Made by a program: the position numbers and the translations under genes. A stretch of DNA of 47,035 nt. Origin: Bacteroidota bacterium (GTDB lineage: Bacteria; Bacteroidota; Bacteroidia; Bacteroidales; JAAUTT01). The notes under the pieces are model-generated. The model ran no database searches. It saw only the letters and a list, made by a program, of their open reading frames with translations, and was not told the origin of the DNA. The stretch lies in NCBI GenBank assembly GCA_021779665.1, contig JAJYAG010000029.1:1-47035 (forward strand). Reading direction: 5' to 3'. Shown here one piece after another: positions 1 to 9,971 of the stretch (position 1 is its first letter; every line of letters starts with the position of its first letter).

Positions 1-956
1 AGAATAGCTCCCTGATCCAGACGGCCACCGGTGCTGTCGGGATGGACCATTAAATAGGTCTGGGTGCCTTGCGGGGAAATATCATATAATCCCGGATCGC
101 CAGGTTTGCCCGGAGTTCCGTCGGACTTGGTACCATAAAGGTTTTTAGAACGAATCATCACTGCCCGCCGGTCGTGATCCTTTCCAAAACATTCGTTGTG
201 ATAGAGATAGTAATACCCGTCCTTTTTGAATATTTTATTTCCTTCGCCCCAGGTGGCGTTTGGCAGGATATAGGTGCCGCGATCGGTCTGATCCATGGTC
301 TTGATTTTCATTTTGTTGATATCGGCATCGAGCAGTTGGGTGCCATCTGGCGACATCTGAAAGAGTATCGGAAACCAGTTCTCACCGGGATTACTGGCTA
401 TCATGTATGCCTTTCCATCTTCGTCCCAGAACGGACAGTTATCATCCCAATCGAGACCAAATAGTTCGACTCCGTTTTTGTCTTTCATTAATTGCACATT
501 CCAGGGACCGGTGATTTTCTTAGCCGTTGCTACATAAATTCCTCCTTTATTGTAGGTGGTGAAATACACCCAGAATTTTTTATCGTGATAGCGGAGCGAT
601 GGTGCATAAATGCCCTTGTTGTAATGATCCATCACGGTGTAATCAAATCGTTTGTCCTTCAGCTGCTCAGGCAAATTTTCGACCACAGCACCAATAGTGC
701 TCCAGTTGACCATATCGCGTGAGTGCAAAATCACTATCCCCGGTGAAAACTGAAAAGTGGAAGAAACCATGTAATAATCCTTTCCTATCCTGATCGCATC
801 GGGATCGCTGTAATCGGCAGGTAAAATCATATTCCGGTATTTTCCGTTCCCAAGATCACCCCAACGGCTTGGATCGTGTTGGGCGGCAACAGGTTTCAAA
901 ACAATTACACCAATAAGGAGAGCCGCAATGCGGAGTGAAAAAATTTTTGTTTTCAT
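1..956 (-). CDS. GH43 family glycoside hydrolase, secreted (partial, runs off left edge)
   Basis: This frame is open from an ATG at 956 to the window edge; 318 codons are visible and the stop lies outside. The first ~25 residues form a signal peptide ending near PVAA-QHD. The mature start carries the GH43 first-blade pattern ADYSDPDAIRIG, whose second Asp fits the catalytic base, followed by DYYMVSSTFQFSPG and SRDMVNW. Later segments (IYAPSLRYHD, GLDWDDNCPFWDEDGKAY, GRLDQGAI) are typical of five-bladed GH43 exo-enzymes such as xylosidases and arabinofuranosidases. The general-acid Glu could not be assigned with certainty. It is the last visible gene of the minus-strand PUL, 114 bases downstream of the PA14-tailed GH29. 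The substrate cannot be told from the sequence; family assignment is firm. Confidence 0.88.
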   Translation of the reverse strand, partial: MKTKIFSLRIAALLIGVIVLKPVAAQHDPSRWGDLGNGKYRNMILPADYSDPDAIRIGKDYYMVSSTFQFSPGIVILHSRDMVNWSTIGAVVENLPEQLKDKRFDYTVMDHYNKGIYAPSLRYHDKKFWVYFTTYNKGGIYVATAKKITGPWNVQLMKDKNGVELFGLDWDDNCPFWDEDGKAYMIASNPGENWFPILFQMSPDGTQLLDADINKMKIKTMDQTDRGTYILPNATWGEGNKIFKKDGYYYLYHNECFGKDHDRRAVMIRSKNLYGTKSDGTPGKPGDPGLYDISPQGTQTYLMVHPDSTGGRLDQGAI

Positions 957-1070
957 AATCTGCTTCTTATTTTTTCAAAATAAAGGAATTGGTTCATTTT
1001 TTTACACAATTACGACACAATTTTGAATTATAAATGGCCGTGTCCTGACTAAAGACTAGCTTTTACTTTA

Positions 1071-3077
1071 TCAGTGGCACAATACTGATTTGTCAACCTC
1101 GGAACGAACTTTACCCAGCGGTTGCCATTCGAGTTTTAAGCCATCGCCACCGCCCTGCTGAAAAAAGTAAACGGTAATTTTATGTATTCCGGCAGCTAAA
1201 GGCAATTCAGCACGTTTCTCCACCATGCCGTGCAGGTTATCATTATCAATCACCTTTTTATCGTTTATATAGAGTTGACTGCCATCGTCGGAGGTTAGAA
1301 AGAAATTGTAAACATTGGTTTCCTTTATATTCAAACAACCTTCGAATACGAGACCATAATCCTGGTTTCTGCCGCGCATTTCCAAACTGATCTGATCAAC
1401 ATTACCCGTTTTAACGGGTGTCAGCTTCGAGAAATCGGGAAGTCTCTCCCAGGCTCCTTCATAATAGCTGTAACGGAGTCCGGTTTTGGATGAATAGAAT
1501 GCCGGGATGGGTTTTACCCGGGTAAACTTCTTTTCAGAAATACTGCTTACCGCCTTGTCGTTCACAAACACACGGGCTTTTACCACAAAATCAGATTCTC
1601 GTCTCAAAACAACCGGACCTTCAGCTTTGGGTGAAGTCTTTACAGGATCGGAGCCATCGGTTGTATAACGAACTACAGAGCCCGTTACTGAAGGATTTAT
1701 CCCAAAAGAAACTTCATCAATAAAAATGGCAGCGCCCGATTTAATTTCGGGACTTTTAATTACCTGCGGGCGACCTTCGATTTCCAGCACAATTACGGTT
1801 GCAAAATCGGATTGCTTCACACCATCGAGGTTGATAAGAATATCGGAGTCAAGCCGGCTGGTTTTAATTGTTTTTTTGGGTTCGGCAAGCGGATAAGCTT
1901 TTAGTATTTTGTTTTGCAGACCAAAAACTGGCAGCACCCCTTTGGCTGGCCAATCGAAAATATGCAGATACAGCCGGGTATTTTTGCCACTTTTCTTTTG
2001 GGTAACGCGTCCCCAATGAATATCGTGGAACGGGTTGGCCGAAACTCCATAAATTGCCTCACCATTCACTTTCATCCATTTTCCAACTGTTTTAAGACGT
2101 TCCACTGAGGGTTGCGGGATTACCCCCAACGCATCGGGGCCAACGTTGAGCAGGTAGTTGCCACCTTTGGAGGCAATGTCAATCAGGTTACGAACCAGTG
2201 TTTCGGTGCTTTTCCAGTTATGGTCGTTTGCGCTGTAGCCCCAGGTACCGTTCATGGTCATGCACGACTCCCAGTTTTTGCCGGGAATACCTGTCGCAGG
2301 AATGAATTGCTCCGGAGTATCCAGATCGCCTTCCACATCACCGCCTAAACGGTTATTGGTTATTAACTCAGGATATTTCGAAAGAATGGGTGCAAATTTC
2401 GCAGCACGTTCTTTGTTCATATCGGTAGGCGTATCCCACCACAAAATTTTAGGATTATATGTTGAGAGAATTTCTTTGACCTGGGGAACGGCCACTTCGT
2501 CGAGATATTTATCGAAACTGCCGCTCTGTGCCTTGTCCCAATGGCCTGCCATGGCTGAACCACCGGGATGGTTCCAATCCTGCGCCTGGGAATAATACAG
2601 TCCGAAGTGCATCCCGTGTTTTTTGCAGGCATCGGCCAGGGCTTTCACAACATCGTTCCCATAAGGAGAAGCATCTACAATGTTAAAAGGGTCGGACGAT
2701 TTAAACATAGCAAATCCCTCATGATGCTTGGCCGTTAAGACCATGTACTTCATTCCGGCTTCTTTGGCCAGAAGCACCCATTCTTCGGCATTGAACTTTA
2801 CCGGGTTGAACTTTGATGCCAGCGGTTTATAATCGGCAACCGGAATTTTGAGAGAAGACTGAATCCATTCAGCATAATCGCCGGCATTTAATTTTTTATC
2901 GCCCCAATTACCGGCAGGAACAGCATAAAGTCCCCAGTGGATAAACATCCCGAACTTCGCCTCTTTCCACCAATCCATCTTTGGATCGTCGGCTTTGCTC
3001 TTTTGCGCATGGGCGATAGTGGCCGGTTGTAACAAAATTGTTAAAACCATTAGAAAAAATACACTTACAAGTCTCAT
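1071..3077 (-). CDS. GH29 alpha-L-fucosidase with PA14 domain
   Basis: This 668-residue secreted enzyme probably releases terminal alpha-L-fucose by the GH29 retaining mechanism. The signal peptide ends near IAHAQ. The catalytic barrel opens with WWKEAKFGMFIHWG, followed by KYMVLTAKHHEGFAMF; the probable nucleophile is Asp215 in KILWWDTP. NYLLNVGPDALG closes the barrel near residue 315. Residues about 445-520 resemble a chitobiase/hexosaminidase C-terminal domain (RYTTDGSDPVKTS). Residues about 526-668 form a PA14-type domain (YNFFLTSDDGSQLYINDKKV), which in other hydrolases contributes to sugar binding. It lies 37 bases downstream of GH95, so the two are probably co-transcribed. The family assignment is strong; fucose against another L-sugar is inferred from family. 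Confidence 0.93.
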   Translation of the reverse strand: MRLVSVFFLMVLTILLQPATIAHAQKSKADDPKMDWWKEAKFGMFIHWGLYAVPAGNWGDKKLNAGDYAEWIQSSLKIPVADYKPLASKFNPVKFNAEEWVLLAKEAGMKYMVLTAKHHEGFAMFKSSDPFNIVDASPYGNDVVKALADACKKHGMHFGLYYSQAQDWNHPGGSAMAGHWDKAQSGSFDKYLDEVAVPQVKEILSTYNPKILWWDTPTDMNKERAAKFAPILSKYPELITNNRLGGDVEGDLDTPEQFIPATGIPGKNWESCMTMNGTWGYSANDHNWKSTETLVRNLIDIASKGGNYLLNVGPDALGVIPQPSVERLKTVGKWMKVNGEAIYGVSANPFHDIHWGRVTQKKSGKNTRLYLHIFDWPAKGVLPVFGLQNKILKAYPLAEPKKTIKTSRLDSDILINLDGVKQSDFATVIVLEIEGRPQVIKSPEIKSGAAIFIDEVSFGINPSVTGSVVRYTTDGSDPVKTSPKAEGPVVLRRESDFVVKARVFVNDKAVSSISEKKFTRVKPIPAFYSSKTGLRYSYYEGAWERLPDFSKLTPVKTGNVDQISLEMRGRNQDYGLVFEGCLNIKETNVYNFFLTSDDGSQLYINDKKVIDNDNLHGMVEKRAELPLAAGIHKITVYFFQQGGGDGLKLEWQPLGKVRSEVDKSVLCH

Positions 3078-3114
3078 AATTTATAGTTTTGTTGTTTTCT
3101 GAATATTTTATGAA

Positions 3115-5586
3115 TTAGTTTTTACCATCAAACTGATAAACTCCATCAACGTCGGTGCTGAACACAACAGATTCCGGCTGAACTTCAGCCGGCATAACAG
3201 GCTTAACACCTTTAGCAATAATGGGTTTTGCGATTTTGGCATATCCATAAAAGGAATTGGCAGGAGTTTTTTTACCGGACATAAGTTGAACTTTTTCTTT
3301 GGAACCCAGGGCATTTGGAGTCTTTATCCGACAAATTCCGCCCAATGTCGACTTGATCCGCACACCGGTTACTTTGCTGTTTTTCCATTCTATGTCAACT
3401 ATAAAGCCTCCGCGCGCTTTTAACCCGGTTATGCTGCCGTTGGGCCATGATTTTGGAAGGGCGGGTAAAATATCGATTACTCCATCGTGACTTTGTAGCA
3501 ACATTTCGGCGATACCTGCTGTAGTTCCAAAATTGGCATCAATTTGAAAAACATCTCCTCCTAAAGGTCCGATACTGCTGAATAAGTTAGCCATGCTGCC
3601 CCCGTTTATCCCGGGAACCGCAGGTTGTATCAGAGTCTGTAAAAATTCGAAAGCTTTTTCTCCGTCGTGCAGCCGTGCCCATTGGCAAACACGCCATGCC
3701 CTTCCCCAACTGGTATAATTCCTGTCGGCCCTTTGTAATAGCGAATTCTTAACAGCAAAAGCCAATTCGGGTGTACGATAAAAGCTCAACTGGTTTGAAG
3801 GATAAAATCCATATAAATGAGAAATGTGCGATTGATTCTCCTGATTCGTATCCCAGTCCCACATCCATTCCTGCAACTGGCCATATTTTCCTATATGATG
3901 CGGGGGAAGCTGTGCACGCGCCTTTTTCATTTTCGTTAGCAACTCCTTTTCGTTCAAACCCAGGATTTCAGAAGCTTTTGCGGTAGCATCGAATATATCG
4001 GTTATCAGTTGGTTATCCATGGTACAGCCATAATTCATCTGGGCGGGCATGGGACTTTCCTTAGGAGAATTCTCAGGCGAAATGGAAGGTGCCAACACCA
4101 ACCAGCCATGCTCGGGTTCTTTTACCAGCATACTCAGGTAAAACGCGGCTGCGCCCTTTAACGCAGCATAATTTTTTTGCAGGAAAGCGGTGTCACCCGT
4201 ATAGAGGTAATGCTGCCAGATATGCAAACTCAGCCACGCCCCGCCCGATGGCCAGGCTCCCCACTGGGCTCCATCGACAACGCCGGTGGTTCGCCACAGG
4301 TCGGTATTGTGATGCACCACCCACCCTTTGGCTCCATACATTTTCCGGGCAGTTTCAACTCCAACTACACTCAAATCGCGCACCATGTCGAATAAAGGTT
4401 TTTCCATTTCCGGAAGGTTGGTCACCCCTGCCGGCCAATAATTCATCTGGGTGTTAATGTTGATTGTATATTTGCTGTCCCATGGCGGGCGGATACGGTC
4501 GTTCCACAAGCCCTGAAGTGTGAGAGGCTGACCACCGGGCCGGGAGCCCGAAATGAGCAGATAACGGCCAAAATGGTATTGAAGAGCTGCCAGGGAAACA
4601 TCGTTCCTGGAGTTGGCTATACGCTCATTGGTTGGCAGGTTTGAATACTCCGACTCACCAAGGTCAAGAACGGACCGGTTGAAATATTTCCTGAAATCGC
4701 TTGTATGCGCCTCTCTGAGTTGAGTATAATCTTTTGCCACAGCCTCATTCAGGTCGTTAAGAGCATCTTCCGGACGACCGGATAAATCGTTATATGCCTT
4801 ATAGTTGGTGCGAATGGCCAGGTAAACGGTAATCGAGTTCGCCTTGCTGACGGTAATAGCCGAACCAACACTGAAAGTCGTTCCTCCATTGGGAACAACC
4901 CGTGCATAAGCGTTGAGTTTCAAGGTGCCTTTCACCCTTTCATGATCGGGAGATATCATGGTCATCATCATTGTATTCGGGTCGAAAAGCGACAAAGAAG
5001 CCTGCTGCGTAGTTTCGAAATTAAGGGTTGCGCTTATTTTTTCCGGCTTATCGGCTGTCAACCTCACAACCATTACCTGATCGGGTTGCGAGATGAACAC
5101 CTCACGCTTAAACTGTACGTCATCTATCGTAAAGGTTGTGGCAGCAATGGCCGATTGCATATCGAGTTCGCGACGAAAGCCGGTACATGCATCGCCCGAG
5201 TGCATCTGAATGCGCAGGTTGCCAACCGGAACATACATCATACCATGCCCGTTTTTCGACAGCAGGTATTTATCAGCAAGTTTTTCGGCATCCTTAAACT
5301 TCTTTTCGAACTGCAGGTTACGGATTTTTTCAATATAAAAAACGCCACTGTCATTGATATTGCTGTGGGGCGATCCCGACCAGAAGGTAGCTTCGTTTAA
5401 CTGAATCTTTTCTTCCAGCGGATTTCCATAAACCATGGCACCGATTCGTCCGTTGCCCAAAGGCAGGGCTTCGCTCCATCCTGCCGCAGGTGCATTGTAC
5501 CATAATCTGGATGCATTCTGAGCCATGGTATTTGCCATTGCAAATGCTAACACAATGAAAATTAACTTTTTCCTGTAACCAATCAT
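3115..5586 (-). CDS. GH95 family alpha-L-fucosidase (or alpha-L-galactosidase)
   Basis: This 823-residue secreted (alpha/alpha)6-barrel enzyme belongs to inverting family GH95, which removes terminal alpha-1,2-L-fucose and in some members alpha-L-galactose. The frame is open upstream to 5640, but the ATG at 5586 is chosen because it begins a proper signal peptide (MIGYRKKLIFIV...NTMAQ) and avoids overlapping the upstream gene. The N-terminal domain has the family opening LWYNAPAAGWSEALPLGNGR. Catalytic signatures are NINTQMNYWP (Asn376 and Asn378), APSISPENSP (Glu505, general acid) and QIDANFGTTAG (Asp683). Length matches the family. It sits between a small secreted propeller gene and GH29, tight enough for one transcript. 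Confidence 0.94.
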   Translation of the reverse strand: MIGYRKKLIFIVLAFAMANTMAQNASRLWYNAPAAGWSEALPLGNGRIGAMVYGNPLEEKIQLNEATFWSGSPHSNINDSGVFYIEKIRNLQFEKKFKDAEKLADKYLLSKNGHGMMYVPVGNLRIQMHSGDACTGFRRELDMQSAIAATTFTIDDVQFKREVFISQPDQVMVVRLTADKPEKISATLNFETTQQASLSLFDPNTMMMTMISPDHERVKGTLKLNAYARVVPNGGTTFSVGSAITVSKANSITVYLAIRTNYKAYNDLSGRPEDALNDLNEAVAKDYTQLREAHTSDFRKYFNRSVLDLGESEYSNLPTNERIANSRNDVSLAALQYHFGRYLLISGSRPGGQPLTLQGLWNDRIRPPWDSKYTININTQMNYWPAGVTNLPEMEKPLFDMVRDLSVVGVETARKMYGAKGWVVHHNTDLWRTTGVVDGAQWGAWPSGGAWLSLHIWQHYLYTGDTAFLQKNYAALKGAAAFYLSMLVKEPEHGWLVLAPSISPENSPKESPMPAQMNYGCTMDNQLITDIFDATAKASEILGLNEKELLTKMKKARAQLPPHHIGKYGQLQEWMWDWDTNQENQSHISHLYGFYPSNQLSFYRTPELAFAVKNSLLQRADRNYTSWGRAWRVCQWARLHDGEKAFEFLQTLIQPAVPGINGGSMANLFSSIGPLGGDVFQIDANFGTTAGIAEMLLQSHDGVIDILPALPKSWPNGSITGLKARGGFIVDIEWKNSKVTGVRIKSTLGGICRIKTPNALGSKEKVQLMSGKKTPANSFYGYAKIAKPIIAKGVKPVMPAEVQPESVVFSTDVDGVYQFDGKN

Positions 5587-5633
5587 GTTTTTATTTAATT
5601 CAGAGTTAAAAATGAAAACATCGCATATTCCTT

Positions 5634-6533
5634 TCACCACGCCAAACGGGTTGATTTATTCTTAAAAACAAAAATTGTAGATACACTTTTAGCCACCGAA
5701 CCGTTTTTAATCCCCCAAACCACTTCATTGTTTTTGTTTATTTCGAAAACCTTGTATTGAGCAGTGTCTTTCTTGTGGCCTTCCCAATTTGCAACCATCA
5801 GGTTCCCATTTTTCAACTGGCAAACTTCAGCAACAAATAACATTCTGGTGCCTGAAAGAGTAGCGTTATCCGTAGTTTTTAACACCTTTCCCTGTCCAGG
5901 GTCAACCTCAACAATTTTTCCGGCATCGCCACAGGAGACCAGCCAGTTTCCATTTTTCAGGATTTTTACAGCAAATGGATTTCCTTCAACTTTGACGGTT
6001 CGGATTAAGTCACCTTTTTTTGTGATCTCAACCACTTCGCCTTTACTCATGTAAGTAATCAGATAAGTATTGTTATCTGTTGGCGAAACTTGCCTGAACT
6101 GTCCATGAACATTTTTAATACCCGTATTTAAACGAAGTACATGGATGGAATCTCCCTTCGGGTTTAATTCAATTATTCGTGAAGGATCGCCACACATAGC
6201 TATAAGGTAATTGCCATTTTTAAGCTGGGAGGCTGTAAAAACCTCCTCACCCGGCAAAGCTTTGAAGTCCCACAGAACCTGTTCTTTCAGAGTTATCAAC
6301 CGTGCGCCTTTTTTGTAGGCATATAAAACATTACCTTGTTTTGTAATTTCAGCGTCATTACTTTCTTCTCCCTTTCCAAGCATGTGCTTCCAAACTATTT
6401 GCTGCGTTTCTTTTTCGACAATGCGCAGGTCGTTGTTTCCGCATCCGCTTATCAATAATTTATCCTGTCCAAAAGAGCTGATGGCATTACTGACTAATAA
6501 AGCCGAGAAAATGATTTTTAAAAAGTGACTCAT
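5634..6533 (-). CDS. Secreted NHL/PQQ-like beta-propeller protein
   Basis: This is a protein of about 299 residues with a signal peptide (MSHFLKIIFSALLV...SSFGQ) and repeated propeller blades. Recurrent units such as LKNGNYLIAMCGDPSRIIE, LKNGNWLVSCGDAGKIVEV and LKNGNLMVANWEGH are spaced about 45-60 residues apart. No catalytic residues were recognised. An in-frame ATG pair at 6572/6569 inside the upstream gene could give a longer product; 6533 is preferred for the signal peptide. It directly follows the heme/SUMF1 fusion gene and precedes GH95, so it belongs to the redox block by position. Its role (ligand binding, scaffold or enzyme) is unknown. Confidence 0.75.
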   Translation of the reverse strand: MSHFLKIIFSALLVSNAISSFGQDKLLISGCGNNDLRIVEKETQQIVWKHMLGKGEESNDAEITKQGNVLYAYKKGARLITLKEQVLWDFKALPGEEVFTASQLKNGNYLIAMCGDPSRIIELNPKGDSIHVLRLNTGIKNVHGQFRQVSPTDNNTYLITYMSKGEVVEITKKGDLIRTVKVEGNPFAVKILKNGNWLVSCGDAGKIVEVDPGQGKVLKTTDNATLSGTRMLFVAEVCQLKNGNLMVANWEGHKKDTAQYKVFEINKNNEVVWGIKNGSVAKSVSTIFVFKNKSTRLAW

Positions 6534-6561
6534 TTGCCTGATTCGTTTTTTTTTCCCACTT

Positions 6562-9500
6562 TCACTCATCATTATCCTCAATAACAACTCTGAACCCTAC
6601 GTTAAATACCTTTTGATATTCACGGTAAGGGATCCGGAAAGAAGCTGTAGACCGGAATGGGCGGTCGTACCACGACCCGCCCCGTGCAACACGTTTGACA
6701 TTTGCAGGTTCTGTTGCATTGCGCCCGTCTTCTTCACTATAAGGATACGATTTGTACATCGAAAGCGTCCATTCCAGTACGTTGCCATGCATGTCGTACA
6801 AATCCCAAAAATTAGGGATGAAACGTCCACCTTTTTCTGATAAAAAGCTACCATCGTTTATAAGTGTGTCCCGGGGTACCCAGTCGTCATATTTATTCGG
6901 ATTATGAATCAATCGTATTGTTTCATAGTTTTTTTCTGCAGTATTAACAGCGAAATCGCGCAGGCGGATATCTCCCATATTTGCATAACGAGAAAAATCG
7001 CTTCCCAGATGGCCAAACCAGAATGGCTTATTGCTGCCGGCCCGACATGCCCATTCCCATTGCGCTTCGGTTGGCAGGCTGCATTTTAGTCCGGTTTGTT
7101 TCGACAGCCATTTACAAAAGTCCATCGCTTGTTGCCACGATACACGCACTACGGGTAAATCGGGATCATTCACCGGGTAGCATTTCTGTCCGAATTGATA
7201 ACCGTGCATGTCTTCAGATCGGGAGTCGTGTGCAGGATCGAACACTCTGAATTGTTCATTTGTAATTTCGAACTGGCCCATCCAGAAACTTTTCCTGATT
7301 GTGGTTTTGGTCATTGGCATTTCATCGGGTTGCAGAATGCTCCCCATGATAAAGGAACCAGCCGGAATATGTATGAGGTTTAATGTAACATTTTCAGATA
7401 ACCGTATGGTCTTTTTAATCTGTCCGGTTGCCAATTGAATGTCGTCAGCATATTTTCTGTCGAAAGGCCAGCCTGATGCAATTGTATCTCCCTTTTGCAC
7501 CTTCGGGGCTGAGGGAACTACCGGATTAATAACACTCACGGGTTCGGGCAAGCTCTCAGGTTCTTCAGGAGAAAGACCAAACAACCCGGCGTTCTTGTTT
7601 CTCAAATCAATGGCGTACCGGGAGCGTTCAAATGCAGGAATATCTTTTCGTGTGCCGTGAAAGGGTGCGTTGAAGTCAATCCAGCAGGCTAGTTTCTCAA
7701 TTTCGGCCGGAGTGAGCTTAACGCCTTTATGTCCTTTATTCAACATTTGCATCAACTCTGTCTGGTCGGCATGAAATTCCATTGGAGTAAGCATGTGTAA
7801 ATCGCCTTCGATACCCGGACGGCGCACATAGCGGTGCAGGTTTGCATAAGAAACTGTAAAATGACCGCCAATTTCCTTCGAAGCGGAACCACTGATTTTC
7901 GACGACCAGTCGCTAATGTATTTATCGCCTTTCAGGTACAGAATTTTCGGATTGGATTCGTTATGACAACTAACACAATTTGCATCCAGTACCGGCTGTA
8001 CCTCGTGGCGATAACTGAATCCACGTGCATTTCCATGCCACTCTTTTATTTGTTGCGGCTTTTTTACCGATGCAAGACTGGGTTTTGGTATTGGAATCGA
8101 ATTCCGGGATTCGTGACAACCGATGCACGATACCGATTCGCCCGGCATAGCGGTAAACCAGCTTCGCATTAATTGCACCGCTTTGCCTTCTTCGTCCAGA
8201 GGCTGTAAAAATATGGGCTTGTTGGCTGGGATAGTGAACATTGCGGAACCATCCGGCTCAACATCGACTGTACCAAGTATTTGTTTAACATCCCAGGGAC
8301 CGTCCATCCCGATGGTACCTACCAGTCCGCCCTGTGAAAGGGTACCAAAAGTATAAGAACCAACGCGAAGTTTCTTTACAGCCCCTTTGGGAATATCTTT
8401 CAGGCCACCGCCGGTATAAATATCCTGTATAAAAACAGTTGCCGTTTTTGAATCGGGAATTATCCGGTCAGGTATTACCGAAGGTGTTTTACGTTTTTCC
8501 ATCAGAACCGGTTCGAGATATGCAACTCCTTCTTCTTCTTTTATAAGCGTCATATTACCATTTGTATCAGCAAGGTAAAGGCCCCAGAGGGAAGTGGGCG
8601 AAGGTTTCACAGCCACAACTATGTATTTATCGCTTAGCGGAAAAGGTTGCAAAAACATTGGATAAATGCCATCAGGAAAACGATCGCGCACCAAAGGTTC
8701 TACTTTACGGTCGGGATAAGGAATTTCACAAACCACACCATCTGCTTCATGACGTCCTTTCATCGGGTCGATAATCATTAACCGCCCACACCGTGCAACG
8801 CTATGATGTCCGGTAGCTACACCAACAAAAGCTGTAGGATGATTGGGCACCGGACGTGACCCAAAAAACGCTGTAGGAAAATATGAGTTACTGCCATAGT
8901 AGGCTTGCTGACTTGTTCCGTCGGGATTCATTGTGAAGATTATCCTCGAGTTGGAGTGCGCCAGATCGGCGTATTCCCATCGTTGATAAAGAATTTGTCC
9001 GTTGTTTAAAACTACAGGTCCCCAGTTACTGTCCTGGTCGAAGGTTAATTGACGACTTACCTTTGTTTTAGGATTATATTGAAACAATCCGCTCATTTTA
9101 TTCCCTCCATAAGTACAAGGTAGTCCGAGAAATGTAGCCGTAGAACAAAAAATAATGCGGTCATCGGGAGTGTAGCAGCCATCGAAGCTGTCAAAATCCC
9201 TGAAGGTATCAGGGGTAACCTGCTTTACTGATTTAGTTACGGTGTTTAGCTCAAACAGATGCCAACGGTCGTTTGTACCAATAGAAGAAAACAACAACCG
9301 TACCCCATCAAAATGAGGTTCCGGATCGGCAATAATTCGCCCGGAATGGGGCTTATACAAGGTTTTTTCTTTAAGACCTCCATTTGTTGCGCTAATAACA
9401 ACAAATTCATTTGTCCAGCCTTTCAGCGGATTAGGAATTTCGGAATTGTTCTGAAAATTGGATGGCCCTACCCCCAGTTCCCGGTTCATTGCTTGTCGTG

Positions 9501-9867
9501 CTTTGTCGCCAAGTTGACGGCGAACAGCAACAATTTTTTTGTTTTCAATAAGTGGGTTGCCTAATAAAATTCCATCAATTGACTTTAATAAAAGCTCAGC
9601 TTCAGCAATGGCTTTAACATCTCCCAACCTGATACTTTTGATTAAATTGCTCTTTCGTAAATCGTAATCAGCAATTATCTTCTGCAACTGGTTAGTGTTG
9701 AACTTTTCAGGAGCTGTTTTTTGTAAATCGACCATTGTTGCGTTCAACGATTTCGACGAATACCAATTCAGACGATTTATAATGTCGTGTGGTTTTGGAG
9801 TTGCAACACACTCAAAAACAACCAGCAACAACATTACGATTATGCATTTAATGCTTCTTAGTATCAT
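6562..9867 (-). CDS. HzsA-like propeller / c-type heme / SUMF1-domain fusion protein
   Basis: This 1101-residue exported protein has three parts. After a signal peptide (ending near ECVATP), residues ~130-570 look like a WD40/TolB-type propeller as in hydrazine-synthase-alpha-like proteins (ADPEPHFDGVRLLFSS, DRWHLFELNT, NPDGTSQQAYYG). Two c-type heme sites follow: CIGCH at 581-585 and CVSCH at 631-635. From about residue 828 to the end is a SUMF1/EgtB/PvdO domain (PAGSFIMGS, LPTEAQWEWACRAG, DMHGNVLEWT, RGGSWYDRPFRSTASFR, GFRVV). The copper-binding active-site cysteines of true formylglycine-generating enzymes are absent in the RGGSW segment, so sulfatase activation is unlikely. It lies in the PUL between a di-heme cytochrome gene and a propeller gene. 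Function unknown; extracytoplasmic redox is inferred from the hemes. Confidence 0.85.
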   Translation of the reverse strand: MILRSIKCIIVMLLLVVFECVATPKPHDIINRLNWYSSKSLNATMVDLQKTAPEKFNTNQLQKIIADYDLRKSNLIKSIRLGDVKAIAEAELLLKSIDGILLGNPLIENKKIVAVRRQLGDKARQAMNRELGVGPSNFQNNSEIPNPLKGWTNEFVVISATNGGLKEKTLYKPHSGRIIADPEPHFDGVRLLFSSIGTNDRWHLFELNTVTKSVKQVTPDTFRDFDSFDGCYTPDDRIIFCSTATFLGLPCTYGGNKMSGLFQYNPKTKVSRQLTFDQDSNWGPVVLNNGQILYQRWEYADLAHSNSRIIFTMNPDGTSQQAYYGSNSYFPTAFFGSRPVPNHPTAFVGVATGHHSVARCGRLMIIDPMKGRHEADGVVCEIPYPDRKVEPLVRDRFPDGIYPMFLQPFPLSDKYIVVAVKPSPTSLWGLYLADTNGNMTLIKEEEGVAYLEPVLMEKRKTPSVIPDRIIPDSKTATVFIQDIYTGGGLKDIPKGAVKKLRVGSYTFGTLSQGGLVGTIGMDGPWDVKQILGTVDVEPDGSAMFTIPANKPIFLQPLDEEGKAVQLMRSWFTAMPGESVSCIGCHESRNSIPIPKPSLASVKKPQQIKEWHGNARGFSYRHEVQPVLDANCVSCHNESNPKILYLKGDKYISDWSSKISGSASKEIGGHFTVSYANLHRYVRRPGIEGDLHMLTPMEFHADQTELMQMLNKGHKGVKLTPAEIEKLACWIDFNAPFHGTRKDIPAFERSRYAIDLRNKNAGLFGLSPEEPESLPEPVSVINPVVPSAPKVQKGDTIASGWPFDRKYADDIQLATGQIKKTIRLSENVTLNLIHIPAGSFIMGSILQPDEMPMTKTTIRKSFWMGQFEITNEQFRVFDPAHDSRSEDMHGYQFGQKCYPVNDPDLPVVRVSWQQAMDFCKWLSKQTGLKCSLPTEAQWEWACRAGSNKPFWFGHLGSDFSRYANMGDIRLRDFAVNTAEKNYETIRLIHNPNKYDDWVPRDTLINDGSFLSEKGGRFIPNFWDLYDMHGNVLEWTLSMYKSYPYSEEDGRNATEPANVKRVARGGSWYDRPFRSTASFRIPYREYQKVFNVGFRVVIEDNDE

Positions 9868-9971
9868 TTTATCTTGTTTTTCGATGAGTTCCTATTTATA
9901 ATTTTTGCAATACCTGGTTCTCAAAAAACGGGAAGCGTAAAGTCGCCTGTTTTTAGAAATTACAACCTGAA

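Noticed and set aside
6562-7380. Formylglycine-generating enzyme for sulfatases
   Set aside because: The catalytic cysteines are missing from the key segment and no sulfatase motif is encoded in the window.
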